From Hansfordia pulvinata (Eukaryota > Ascomycota > Sordariomycetes > Xylariales), in NCBI GenBank assembly GCA_006538405.1, contig BJKQ01000003.1, positions 1,736,001 through 1,800,000 of the forward strand: 64,000 nt of DNA, read 5' to 3'. The stretch's first letter is position 1. Every line of letters begins with the position of its first letter. The translations under genes were made by a program, and so were the position numbers. The notes under the pieces are model-generated. The model was not told the origin of the DNA and did not search any database. It was given only the letters and a program-made list of their open reading frames with translations. Below are positions 35,425 to 47,268 of this stretch, piece by piece.

Positions 35425-38400
35425 ATGGCGCCTCGCTTCATGTCCTCGCTGAGGAACTACTTCATCCCCCTGGCCCAGGAGCAGCAGCAGAAGCAGCGCC
35501 AACAGCCCGGCCACGCCCTGTGCCGCGGCCCGACATCTGCTCCTCCGACCGCCACACCCCCGCCGCCTCCGCCAACACCTCAACCCGCACCCTCGCTTCC
35601 ACCACCTCCACCACCACCACCTCCACCGCCGCCGCAGCCGCCGCCGCCATCGCGAACCGCGCCATGGTCGCCGGCGCCGCGGGGTGCAACCGCTGGTCAG
35701 GACCTACGCGGCCTCGGGCCCGGCGCCCTCCGTCTCTTCTTCTTCTTCTTCCTCCTCGTCCGGCTCAACCACAACCAGGTCACCGACCCCGCCCCCACCG
35801 CAGCCGTCTTCCTCGCGCTGCCCGCCCGGCACCACCAACAACAGCCACAGCCACATCCGCGCCCGCCACGCCCGCGCCACCGCCGCAGCAAAGAAGGAGG
35901 AGGAAGCCCGCGAGGCGGCCGCGATGCGCGCCGAGGTCATGCTCAACTGGCTGTACTCGGCGCAGCTGGAGCGGCAGTACGTTACCAGCAGCGGCGGCGG
36001 CGGCGGCGGCGGATGCGGCGGAGGAGAGGGAGAGGGGGTGGTGGTCAAGAGGGGAAAGGGGGACTGGCCTGCTGGCCGGCCGAGATGGCCAGCAGGCCGG
36101 ATAACCTGTGCGAGATGGCCAGGCTGCTCAACGTTCCGGTAGGTGTTTTTCCTTCTTCTTTCTTTCTTTTTTTTTCTGTCTCCCCTCTTCCCCATCCTTT
36201 TGCTCTGTCGTATGAGGCGGAAAGAGATGAAGTCGATGGGATAGCCTGGGTTTGAACTGTCTCTTGCACAAGACAGAAGGATCTCTTGCCCTGCCACCCC
36301 TATCTCCCCCTTTCTTTTACTCAACCCCCTTTTCCACAAACTAACAAGCCCCCCGCCCTCCTGCAAAACACAGTGCGCCATGACAGTCAAGACGCGCGTC
36401 ATCAGCGTCATCATGCGCATGAAGAAGCCCTCGGTCAACTACATCCCCATCTGCTCCTCCTCCTCTTCTGGATCCTCATCGTCATCGTCGCTATTCAACA
36501 ACCCCGGCTGCGGCGGCCTCCTCCGCGTGCAGGTCCTGCCCACCCTGCGCGACCTTCCGCGCTGCCAGAAGCTGCAGTCGGCCGCCTTCATCGAGGACAC
36601 GGGGTCGCTGGTCGTCTGGGACGACGACCCCATGCGCATCCTGCAGCGCGTCGACGGCATCGAGGGCGCCCTGATGCGCCTGGTCTGGGGCACCGGCGGC
36701 GGCAGCGGCGGCGACGACGACGACGGCAACTACAACAACAACAACAACAACGATTACGGCGATGGCGGCAAGGACAGCTTCGCCGATCTCTTCGGGCTCT
36801 CCACCAGCAGCACCACCAGCAGCACCAGCAGCGTGATATTAACCCCCTCCTCGTCGTCTTCTCCATCAACAGACGGCGAAGCCCGCCCAGACGAACAGCA
36901 GCATCAGCATCAGCAACCCCGCGGCCGCGGCGGCCGCCGCCGCGTCGCCGTCCAGAGCGCGGTCATGGTCTCCCTGTCCCTGGCCCTGGCCATCTCCGTC
37001 TCCGGGCTGGGCCTGCGCAGGGTCGCCTTCGAGGTGGCCACGGACGGCTCCTGGTTCCGCTGCGCCCTGCTGGCCGCCGTCCCGCTGCAGGCCTGGCTGT
37101 CGCTCTTCTTCTTCCAGGCCGTCGTCGGCGCCGCCTTCGAGGCCCTCGGCCCCGTCGGCGGCGTCTGCCGCAACTCGGTCGGCTTCTCGGGCCAGCCGCC
37201 CGCCGTCAAGCTCGGTAGCGGCGGCGGCGGCGGGGATCGCAATCACACCACCACCACCAGCAACAGCAGCAGCAAAAGCAGCAAAAGCAGCAACATCAAC
37301 ATCAACAGTGACAGTAGCGACAGCGGCAGCAACAACAGCGACATCAACAATGGCAGTAGCAACATCAGCATCCAGGCAGCCAGCAACATCAGCGTCAACG
37401 GCAGCGACCTCGAATCCGGAATCGGAGTCGGGTACGACGGAGACGGAAACAACGGCCTCCTCCCCCACGTCACGGTCCAGATGCCCGTGTTCAAGGAGGG
37501 CCTCGACAAGGTCATCAAGCCGACCGTCCGCTACCTCAAGGCCTGCCTCGCCACCTACGAGATGCAAGGGGGCACCGCCAACATCTTCGTCAACGACGAC
37601 GGCATGCGCCTCATCGGCGCCGACGCGGCCGCCGCCCGCCGCGAGTTCTACGAGGAGAACGGCATCGGGTGGGTCGCGCGGCCCCCGCACCACGAGAAGA
37701 AGCCCCACGGCAGCCATCATCATCATCACCGGATCACCGACGACACGGCCGGAGGATGGAACGGACACCAGCAAGAACAAGAACAAGAGCAAGAACAAGA
37801 ACAGCGACAAGCCTTCCACCGCCGCGGCAAGTTCAAGAAGGCGTCCAACATGAACTTCGGCCTGATGCTGAGCAACCGGCTCGAGGGCGAGCTGGAGGGC
37901 TTCCGGCGCGGCCCGGGCTGGACAGCCGCCCACGAGAACGCCGCCGCCCGCACCGCCCTCGCCAGCGTCCTGGCCGCCGCCCCCCGAGGCACCGAGGCCT
38001 CCGGCGACATCCGCGTCGGCGACTACGTCCTGCTCGTCGACTCGGACACGCGCGTTCCCCCGGACTGCCTGCTCGACGCCATCACCGAGATGGAGCAGAG
38101 CCCCGAGTGCGCCATCCTGCAGTTCCGCTCCGGCGTCGTCCGCGTCACCGACTCCTTCTTCGAGCGAGGGTAAGCGCTATATTTCTCATCATTAGTTGTC
38201 GGGTGTGTCGTCTTCTTGGATTCTGCACAACCCCCCCCCCCCCCCTCTTCTTTTTGGGTCTCTTTCGAACAAGTGAATGAAAGAGTCAATGTCCTTATCT
38301 CCTGTGACTCCCCTTTCCTCGACCAGTCGAAGAACAGCCGTTAGCTAACAACCCCCTCACCCGGCAGAGTCTCCTGGTTCACCAACATGATCTACACCAA

Positions 38401-39483
38401 CATCACCTTCGCCGTGGCCGCCGGGGACGCGCCGCCCTTTGTAGGCCACAACGCCATCCTGCGCTGGTCCGCGCTGCAAGAGGCGGCGGCGCACACGGAC
38501 GACGACGGCAACGACGAGGACGGGGCCGTCGAGAAGTTCTGGTCCGAGTCGCACGTGTCCGAGGACTTCGACATGTCGCTGCGGCTGCAGTGCGCCGGCT
38601 ACACCACCCGCTTCGCCAGCTACACCGGCGACGGCTTCAAGGAGGGCGTCTCGCTGACGGTCGAGGACGAGCTGGCCCGCTGGGAGAAGTACGCCTACGG
38701 CTGCAACGAGATCATGCTGCACCCCCTGCGGCGCTGGCCCACCCGCGGGCCCCTCACCCCGCTCTTCCGCCGCTTCCTCATGTCCCCCATCGGCCTCGCC
38801 AAGAAGGTCACCATCTGCTCCTACATCGCCACCTACTACGCCATCGCCGCCGCCTGGCCCCTGACCCTCGCCAACTACTTCCTGACCGGCTGGTTCTTTG
38901 GCTTCCTCGACAAGTTCTACATGGACTCCTTTGCCATCTTCGTCTCCGTCCTCGTCGTCTTCACAGCCGCCGGCAACCTGTCCCTGGCTTTACACCGCTA
39001 CCGCGTGTCCGAGCACAGCATCAGCTTCCCCTCAGCACGTAAGTTGCAGTCTTCTGCCCCTCACCGTTCAATGGCAAGGAAAGATGGAGAAGAAAGACAG
39101 AGCACTAATAAAAGAAAACAGTGTGGGAGAACGTCAAATGGATCCCCATGATGTCCATCTTCCTCGGCGGCCTATCGGTGCACCTATCCGGGGCCATACT
39201 GTCGCACCTACTGGGCATCGACAAGCAGTGGGAGGCCACGGCCAAGGAATGGGACCCCAACTCGAGCGCCCGCACGGAGCTGCCCAAGATCCTCTGCCGC
39301 TTCTGGGGCACTTTTGTGATGTGCGCCGCCGCCCTGGCCCTGATCCTGTGCGGCGCCTTCGTCTTCCCCGAGGGCTGGCGCATCACCCACATGGCCTCCA
39401 TCTTTCCCCTCGCCAACATGGCCGTCTGCCACTTCCTGCTTCCCATTGCCCTGAGCCCGGCCCTAATGTCGTTCAGGTGGTGA
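35425..39483 (+). CDS. Multispanning glycosyltransferase family 2 protein (three assembly frameshifts)
   Basis: Large fungal membrane glycosyltransferase of the GT2 group, related in layout to chitin/cellulose synthase-like enzymes; donor and product are unknown. Exons: 35425-36138, 36374-38169, 38368-39038 and 39122-39483. Exon 1 changes frame three times, each equivalent to one lost base: ~35,521-35,530, ~35,695-35,705 and the G-run 36058-36062. Counted, the protein has 1181 residues. Visible features: MAPRFMSSLRNYFIPLAQEQ start; Ser/Thr-rich region; RAEVMLNWLYSAQLERQY helix; two helices near 435-495; poly-Asn/Ser insert; GT2 core with an NDDG motif, LLVDSDTRVP (DxD, ~792), SEDFDMSLRLQ (~902) and ARWEKYAYG (~938); then about six C-terminal membrane helices. 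The three breaks are all in low-complexity or G/C-rich sequence, and the encoded pieces follow one another in the order expected, so I consider the gene intact in the organism. Confidence 0.85.
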
Positions 39484-42397
39484 TGCGGGAGCCCGCTTAT
39501 GGGCGTCGGGGTGATGTGTTGTCACGATATGTGTCGAGATAAGTGTCGATATGATAAGTGTTAGGAAAAGGGTTATGGAAATGAGAGGAGCTTAATTGAG
39601 GGGTCCTATCCTCATGGCTTGGAGGAGATTTCCAAGTCCAGCGACTGTGCTGTTTGATGGCTGTTTCGTTATCCGGGCTCTGTCTCTGATTTTACTGTTT
39701 TTTTTCTTTCTTTTCTCTGGGGTGGCCATCTGAAGCATTTGTGTCATTCATGTAATTTTATGTTTGGATATGGAGGAGGTAGAGGAGGAGGCACTCAATG
39801 ACGGGACAACGCCCCCCCCCCCCCCCTGGTGTTGTCAACACCAGCGACATTCCGCCCAGGCCTACGAAACATCGTCGACGGAATTGGGAGGGAGGCCACA
39901 TACCTTGTGTTGGATTAGTTATGGGATAAGCTGTGTGGATATTTTAGAGAAAGCGATGAATTCATTTTCGGTCCCATTAATCTCGAAGCTGGCTGAGTGC
40001 AACGCGGGCCTGACTGCAACTGCCGCGATGCCGACCATCACATGTGGCGAGTCAGGCCACAGCTCGCGTCAGCGGCAAGTCGACTCCGCTGGCAGCACGG
40101 AGCAAGAATGGGCGGTGGTCAGAAGCCTGACGCCCATTGGGCGAAAGGCAGGAGGGGCTGAAAGCGGGTGTGGCATGCCAAGGGATCACGTACAGGAGGC
40201 CAAGGTGGTGGGGACGCGTATAGGTACGAGTGTGCATGTTGGTGTCGTCGATACTGGTCCGAGTACGCATGGCGGAGGCGCTGTCGAGAGGATATTGGGC
40301 TGTCCGGGTCGAGGGCTGTGATGAAAGTCAAGGAAGCATCGTCCATCGTCCATGTCCAATGCCCCAGCGGCGTTGTCAAGTGAGGGGCAAGTTGGAAGCA
40401 TTGTGGTGTGCTGATCACGAAACGAGGTTGGAACATGGAAACAGTTGGAATATTGCGAATCGGTATCAGGATCGCAGAGGCAGGTGCCATGAGCAACGCA
40501 GAGGCAGGCACCATCTGAGCTGGTGGTTCCTGGAATTGAGGAAGCAGCGACCATCACTTAGCATTACACAAGTAGCCGTCAGTCAACTTTAGGAGGTAGT
40601 AGGTACTGTTCAAATCAATCCTACGCACCTCCAGCTACTCGCACTCCAAAAAGCTGTGCATATTAGGTACTCTGAGCCATCAAATGAATACATGTACCCA
40701 GGTTCCGCAACGGGCATATTCATGGGTTTCCCGTACTGGACAGGGTTGCACGACTATGGTCGGTCGCGTTCAAACCCCCACCTCCCAAGTCGGTGGCGTG
40801 CGTGGTCGACCTCACTTACCTGGTTGTTAGCGGGGTTGACGAAGCCGCGTGTCAGTTCTGCTGGGAGCGACACGAGGGGCAATGGCAGCCAAAGCCGACT
40901 TGGGAGTGGATAGCCGCATGTATGAACCTGGATGCAGACCTACCTAGCAGTACTCGTGTTACCTGATGGTTAGCTCATTATTATCAATGTCCATGACACT
41001 TCCTTATTACCCGCCGCGTGGCCGCTACCTACTCTATCATGGATAAGGTGGCAGTACTTGCAAGTCCAACAGATAGCTCATGGAAGGCAGATAGATACCG
41101 TAGGTGGCATCCAACGTACGGTATCCAGCGTGTTTAGCATGGAATAAGCTGCCCGACGAGGAATCTCTGGGCCATTTGTGTTGGGCCCCTTGCTCTGGGT
41201 GTCTGTGTGTGGCTGGCCCCCCGCACCTTGTGAGGTCGCATCAACACAGTCAGAGCTGACCACGACGCACCGATCTGATAACACGCAGCCTTCGTTGGCC
41301 CCAACCTACCGTAACTAACCTGGACGACCACCAAACCTACACCGACAGGTGCCCTCAAGGAAGGGACCATTATCCCGACGCGACGCGACTCCAGCCGGCT
41401 CTCTCAGCCCCGTGCGTGCGGGCCCATGCCGGGCTGGAGTCTCCCAAGTCCCTTGCGTCCGCCGGCGGGGCTTACTACCTGCCTTACCGTACTAGGTTGC
41501 ACCCACCTGCCGAGTACCTACTACTCGCAGGACATAACACTGCTTGCCTCTTCCATTGTGCCTCAGCGCGCGCCGCCCGTGCTACCCCGCCAGATTCTCG
41601 GATCTCGGATTGATTGATGGCTGGATGGAAGCATTGATTCATCATCGCTCGCATCCCCCCCTTTCGCGGCCCTTTCGGCCTACTGCCTCGCCTTGTTCAC
41701 TTTGATCATTGCACGCCTGCGTCCATTCCCAGCCTGACATGCCATGCCCTCTGTAGAGTTTGCCCTTTAAGCACTGCGCCCTGGCCCCTCTGGCTCTTCC
41801 AACCTGTCGCGCTCCCAATCCGACGTCATTCTTCCGTGCTGCACCTTCTCTGCCATTGCCCGTGACTGAGGCCTGCTCCCGCATCGCCCGGGCAGCCACT
41901 TTCTCTCACTCTCCCGCGATCGTTCCCGGCTGTGCTCAATCCCCATTGCTTCTCGGCCGTCGCACAATCTCCAGCACGAGCGAGCCCGACCCATCGCTCC
42001 CAAGATTACGGCTACTGCTTACCGGCCTCCCTGTCCGATCCGGTCCTGTCCTACTCCTAAACTCCAGTCGACATCCTCGCGCGTCTGCTACCGGCTCTCC
42101 TCCGACACCGCTCCTTCCTTGACCCACCACCACCTGCGACTCCCACGATCTTGCCTGCCCGGCCCTCACACAATCGCCCTGGCACATATTCTCTAATTGC
42201 TTCTGTTTTGTCTTTCTGTGTCCGCTCATCTGACCCGCCCCGTCTCGTCTTCTTCGTACTTGCGTTTTCATCCTCATACGACAGCGGGGACGCCCCCTGG
42301 ACGCCCTCCGATCCAGGCCGAATCGCGCTTCACCAACAAGTAGAAAGACAGCTGCCCTCACTGCCCCTCCCTCCACCAGACAACGACAAGCTTCGCC
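39484..42397. other. Intergenic
   Basis: No gene is recognised. From ~41.6 kb the sequence is strongly pyrimidine-rich, typical of a fungal leader for the following F-box-like gene. A 14-base C-run lies near 39,813-39,826. Several GTACTCG-type motifs occur at 40.2-41.5 kb. Confidence 0.45.
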
Positions 42398-44211
42398 ATG
42401 GCCGTCTTCGTCGATCTCGACGACGAGCCCGAGCCGCCCCAGCAGACTCTTCAGTACCACCACAATGGCCTGAACCCCGACTGGCCCTCAGAGCCCAAAT
42501 CCGCCAGCCATCCCCAAGCCGAGCTCCATCATTCGCTCTCGCACGAGCCAACCCCCACGATGCCAACAGCGACGCCAAGCTGATGGAGGCTCTCGGATGT
42601 TATCCGTAGGCAACTGGAACCTCCCCGCGCCACATTTGCATTCCGTCCACAAACATCCACCCTCCGCCTTACCTGTGTTTTGCGCACCTACGCGTGCGGA
42701 TCCTCGCCTCCCTTCCTACTATGCCTAGCCCATGCCAAGGACGGTCGGATCAGTGGAGGGGGGAAACAGGCTGACGCTCTTCATCTCTAGAATTGCGACC
42801 GCCATTGCCTCGTCGCTTGATCTGACCGATCTCGACAACTTGTCACGCACCTGCCGCGCCGCTCACCAGGCTCTGCTACAGTATCGAGGGCCCTCGTTGC
42901 CCGTGCTCTGCGTTGCGTCAACGAAGACCTACCTGTCAATCCGGACGATACCTTTCGCTACCGTGCCCGCGCCAGCAACTGGCACTACATGGAGGAGCTG
43001 GGTCGTGCAAACAACCGCGGCACTCTGGGACATTCGGGCGGTTATAATGGGAAGAGTGGCAGCTGCGCTCGCGATATGGTGGCCGAGTGTCGTCGCTGCT
43101 CCAGGGTCGTCTGCCGTGTAAGTTTACGACCATCTTCCCGGCTTGTGTCGCCGCTCTTTCACTGACTGGAGAATATGGCTAGAACTGCGCCATCAAGCCT
43201 CCTTCTCCTGCTGTTTTCCAGGACAGGCATCGTCGTTTGTGCACATGCTGCTCGAGAGCGCCCTTGGCGGCGCTTACCAGGCCCCCACTCCAACCTGACA
43301 CCCCCATTGACGCCGAGATTATGCGTGGTGCCATTTGCAAATGCGCCACTGGGGGGGTATGGCTCTGCCAGCCCTGCGGAAGAAGCATCCGGGTGCCGAC
43401 TCCGATTATAAAGGGTGAGTCGTTGACCTTGGTGTTGTTCCCCGTGCTTTTCGAAATGCGGCCCCCACGCCGAGATCGGCACCATCGCGTGGACCCACCC
43501 CGAGCACGTAACCACGAACACGAAGAGCGAGAATGGTCCAAACACTAACATCACTCATGCAAGGCTATGGAGGTGGCGCAACACGTACGGAGAAGCACTT
43601 GGTGGCCTCGGCACTGGCATTGGTGAAGGGGACCGGGGCGTCATATGCGGCCGCGAGGCCGCGTGTTGCGGCTCCAAGGAGCGCGAAACAAGAAACCGAC
43701 TCGGTGGCCGAGGATCTTCGCGAAGCTCAAGGAAGCCCGGGTCTCTTCGGCCCAGAGACGCCTCCATGGTCTAGTGGATCATCTTCGCCAGATATCAATG
43801 GCACCATCAACCTCAGCATGTCGCCGACGAATGGCCCCAGTACGCCTACGGCCGGCAACGTGGCTGGTACCACCGGCGCGATACCCAACTATGCCGCGAC
43901 TCTGCTGGGAAGCTCCCCTGAGTCAGCCCGACGCACACCCACGCCGCCGGCCTACAGGCCGGGATACGCTCGACATGAGGTCGAGGGCATCGGCGGAGTG
44001 GTCAAATCCATGAGAGTGCGCACAGTACGCATAGGGCGCTGTGTCCCTGAGTGGGAGGAGAAAAACACCGCGGCGTCATTCTCGACCGCGAGGTCAAGGG
44101 GGTCGCTCGGAGTTGGTGCGGCTGGTGCCAGCGTCCTATACCGGCAAAGGCGACTACGAGAAGCAGGATGCCAGCATCAACAACCTTCCCCTGCGCGGGA
44201 TGAAATTTTAG
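42398..44211 (+). CDS. F-box-like cysteine-rich conserved fungal protein (many assembly frameshifts)
   Basis: Function unknown. The protein appears to have an N-terminal F-box-like segment (IASSLDLTDLDNLSRTCRAAHQALL) followed by several Cys pairs suggesting zinc binding: CARDMVAECRRCSRVVCRNC, RHRRLCTCC, ICKCATGGVWLCQPCGRSIR and SWCGWCQRPIP. Proposed exons: 42398-42605, 42791-43117, 43183-43414 and 43564-44211, all GT...AG. Within them the frame must change at ~42,547-42,556, ~42,883-42,890, ~43,388-43,393, the A-run 44061-44065 and ~44,150-44,155, each equal to one lost base. One further change at 43,650-43,700 needs two lost bases or one extra. The protein then ends INNLPLRGMKF at a TAG (44209-44211), about 473 residues. 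The piecewise order and the preserved Cys motifs argue against random frames. A true pseudogene is the alternative, since the break density is the highest in the window. Confidence 0.6.
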
Positions 44212-45157
44212 TAGGGGTGCTGATATCCACGAGAGCTAATGGCACCTCGGAGGATAAATAGCCATTTATCTAAACATATTAGAAGTAACAGCGTAACGTG
44301 GTGGGTGCCGGGTCATTTCTTAATATATCTCAACATCGGCAGCCATTCAGAGGAACGCACAGGTGCTCATGTCGTTACCTTATGTCGTTGATGGGTACCG
44401 AGGGGCGGCTGAACGAAGCTTTCATAGAAGACTTGGCATCCAAAAGGTCGAAAAATTGTTGGTGACCTCACAAGGCCAGCAGGAACTTGCTGGGGCTGGG
44501 GAATACAGGGTGCTAGAGCCACGCTTAAGACCGACACGATGGATGGGTGCTATCCTTTGACCATGACAAGGCTGTGGATTGCTGATGTACATGAACACAT
44601 GGGAAATGTCTAAATTTTGCTGTTTATATATACACAGTGTACACTTTTGATGCGAGGGGCCGCTCGCTCTCGAGTCCCCGCCTCTGTTTGGCAAATTTCC
44701 AGTGGACTCGCAGAGGAGACGAGTGGAGGGGACGCCGGCGACTGCGTTTCTAGCATTTCCGTTTGCCTGTCCTTTTCCCGGATCATCATCTGACGCTTGC
44801 TCCCACACCGTTTTGCCGGGCTGCTTCTTCCTTCGCGCTCTCTTGCTGTTCGATCGTACACTCGTTTCATCCGCGGGTCGTTTGAAAGAGGTGGAGTGTT
44901 GGTACTGCCTGGCGAAGTCCAAGGCCACCGAGATTGGCCAAAAGCATGCGCCATCCTTCGGCCGCGGCGCCTTGACGAGGTGTATTAGACACACACGCAC
45001 ACATACACACACGAGCGCAGACATACACACAGCCCAGACGCGATGAGGCGGGAATGCCAAGGAACACGGGCCATGTGTCTTTGCATCGCGCATTCTCGAC
45101 ACATAACGCGCGAGGACAGCTCTCCATCTCCCCGTTCGCCCGTCGAGCAAGAGCCTA
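44212..45157. other. Intergenic between convergent genes
   Basis: Holds the 3' regions of the F-box-like gene (+) and the mL58-like gene (-). A short CA-rich repeat (ACACAC-type) lies near 44,990-45,020. No gene is recognised. Confidence 0.5.
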
Positions 45158-45833
45158 CTACAGCTCGCCGCGCAGCAGCAGCTCCTGGCGCTTGGCCCGG
45201 TCGGCGCGGGCTTGCTTGCGGATGGGGCCCTCGCGGTCGAGGATGGCCTGCTTGCGGGCGAACTCGGCGTTGCTATGCTCGGCGGGCGCCTGGACGCACA
45301 TCATGATGAAGAGCTTGGAGCAGTTGTACTGCCAGGCGAGCTGGGCGACCGAGTTGGCGGCGGGGTCGGCGGCGCGCTTCTGGCGGATCTCCTCGACCTG
45401 CTCGCGGGTGACGTTGTAGGCGGGCGCGCGGGCGCGCTTGGCCTCGCGGCTGTTGACGACGGGGGCAGCTTGCCCGGCTGCTTGCCTGCGCCGCTGCTGT
45501 TGGCGGCGGCGGCGGCCTCGCGGATGACGCCGGAGAGGCCGGCCTGGCGCCGCGGGTCGGCCTGGGGCAGGAACTTGAAGGGGTGTGGTAGACCGAGGCG
45601 GCGGACGAGGGCGGGTTGTAGACGACGTGGGAGGCGCCCGAGTTGGGGACGCGGAAGGAGCCGTGCGGCTGGACCTTGAGGGCCTTCTTGGTGCGCGAGG
45701 CCGTGGCCTGGTGGCGGCGGGAGAGGTGTGTCGTGGCCGTGCTTGTGGAGGTGGCTGTGGTGTTCTTCGTGGCTGCCGCCGTCGCCCTCGTCGTCGGCCG
45801 CAGGAAGGCGCGGGCGAGTGACCGGGCCTCCAT
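45158..45833 (-). CDS. Mitochondrial large-subunit ribosomal protein mL58 (MRPL20-like; two assembly frameshifts)
   Basis: Probable component of the mitochondrial large ribosomal subunit, family MRP-L20. Single exon on the minus strand, start 45833 (MEARSLARAFLRP, an Arg/Ala/Thr-rich presequence fitting mitochondrial import), stop 45158. Two frame changes, each one lost base, occur at the G-run 45580-45583 and at 45461-45465 (plus-strand coordinates). Counted, the protein has 225 residues. It contains the core PHGSFRVPNSGASHVVYNPP then VYHTP(F)KFLPQADPRRQ, and the C-terminal helical block NVTREQVEEIRQKRAADP ... NCSKLFIMMCVQAP, ending in a basic DREGPIRKQARADRAKRQEL segment. These features recall the fungal L20 family. 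The two homopolymer breaks in an essential-type gene support sequencing error. The family assignment comes from recalled motif order and is not certain. Confidence 0.75.
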
Positions 45834-47268
45834 CTTGAGGCGAGTGTGTGGGTGTGCGTGGGATCGGGATCGGGTTCGGGAGAGACGGTCGGACCCTTGC
45901 CTGTCGACTGCAGGGCTGTTTATCTCGTCGTGGGTGACCCTGCGGTCCGGTCGGTCGGTGATGGCGGTTGGTGGTGAGTTCGAGGACGGGTTGCTGTCGA
46001 GAAAGGTGCAGGAAGAAAAACCAAGTGGAGCTCTCAATCCCAGGCCCAAGGTCCCCCGGCGCAGGAGCGCAGGCAAATAGCGACTTCCTCAGCCATGCAG
46101 AGAAGGTCTAGTCCCTATACAGACTAGCGTCAATGGCCGTCACGCGTCTGTGGCCCTGGCTCAGCCCAGCCGCGACAAAGGCTGCAATTAGACGGTTGTA
46201 TCTGTTAGATGCATAAAGCTGCATAGAGGCGTACCTCCTTGACCAGAGCTGTCGATATGCTTCTGTAGAGCGCATGACCTCGACTGGACTGGACTAGCAT
46301 GGCAGGTGAACGACCTTGTGGCACCAGGATGGAGTTGATGCCGGCGCCAAGGGTCTATGATGGCTTTTCTCCGACCGAACAGAGTTCCAGGGATCGGTCA
46401 CCTCGGCACCCATGTCTGGAATATGGGCTGATGCCTGCGTCGCTCTGCGTGTCTGCTCATGATCTCCCAGCTCCTCCTTCAAAGCGTATTGATCCAGCCA
46501 GCTGGGTGGGGTTGGTGAGGTCGACCAAGGCTGATGCGGCTCCGAAGACAACCATTCGGAGGGATTTTGCAAAAATCAGAGCGTGCGTCAAGTGCCGACT
46601 CGGTGCGTCTTGTAATAATACCAAACAAACAGAAAGAGGTCTGCTATCCTGTGCCGGATACATGCTGAGGTACGCCAGGCTTCTATGGCCACCTGGAGAG
46701 GGGACACAGGGTCGCACCTTCTGTTAGACGACACGTGCACCTACTCCAAATATTCCAAAGCCATACGTACGTACCTTGACCAAGAGGGGAGAAGGAGAAG
46801 AGGGGCTGGGCTGGGCGTCTCAACATTGAAAAGGTCTCATGGGTTGGAGATGGTATCCTACCTACCGCGCCCAAGCCACGCTGCTCGAGTGCAGTTCGTG
46901 CGAGAATCCCGTCGCCGCATTCAATCCATCTTGCAAACGCTGTTTTCCATCTTTCTTGTGCTACCCGACCAGCCGGCATTGAATGTTATTCAGTCGTTTG
47001 TGGACCGCTTGAATCTCTCCTGGGCCCCCCACGCGCCCAAGGGAGCCTCCTGAACAGCTATATATACTGCCATCTCATTTTCCCTTCTGCTTCCCATCTG
47101 CCACTTCCATCCCGTCGCGGTATCTGAGGGATAAGTTCGGTTATTTCACGCCTCAGCTCTCGTGTCATTGCCTGCCACGCTTCGGATCTCGGAACTCTCA
47201 CTCCTAAGCTCTTGCATCTTGTGTGTTACATCTAGTCTCTGGCTGATTGTTACACCGAGCTGCCAGCC
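45834..47268. other. Intergenic between divergent genes
   Basis: Shared upstream region of the mL58-like gene (-) and the MFS transporter (+). A short Zn2Cys6-like relic (see findings) may lie at 46,540-46,620. No complete gene is recognised. Confidence 0.45.
47059..47066 (+). promoter_or_regulatory. TATA box candidate (TATATATA) of MFS gene
   Basis: Lies about 200 bases before the ATG, followed by a C/T-rich leader. Confidence 0.45.
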
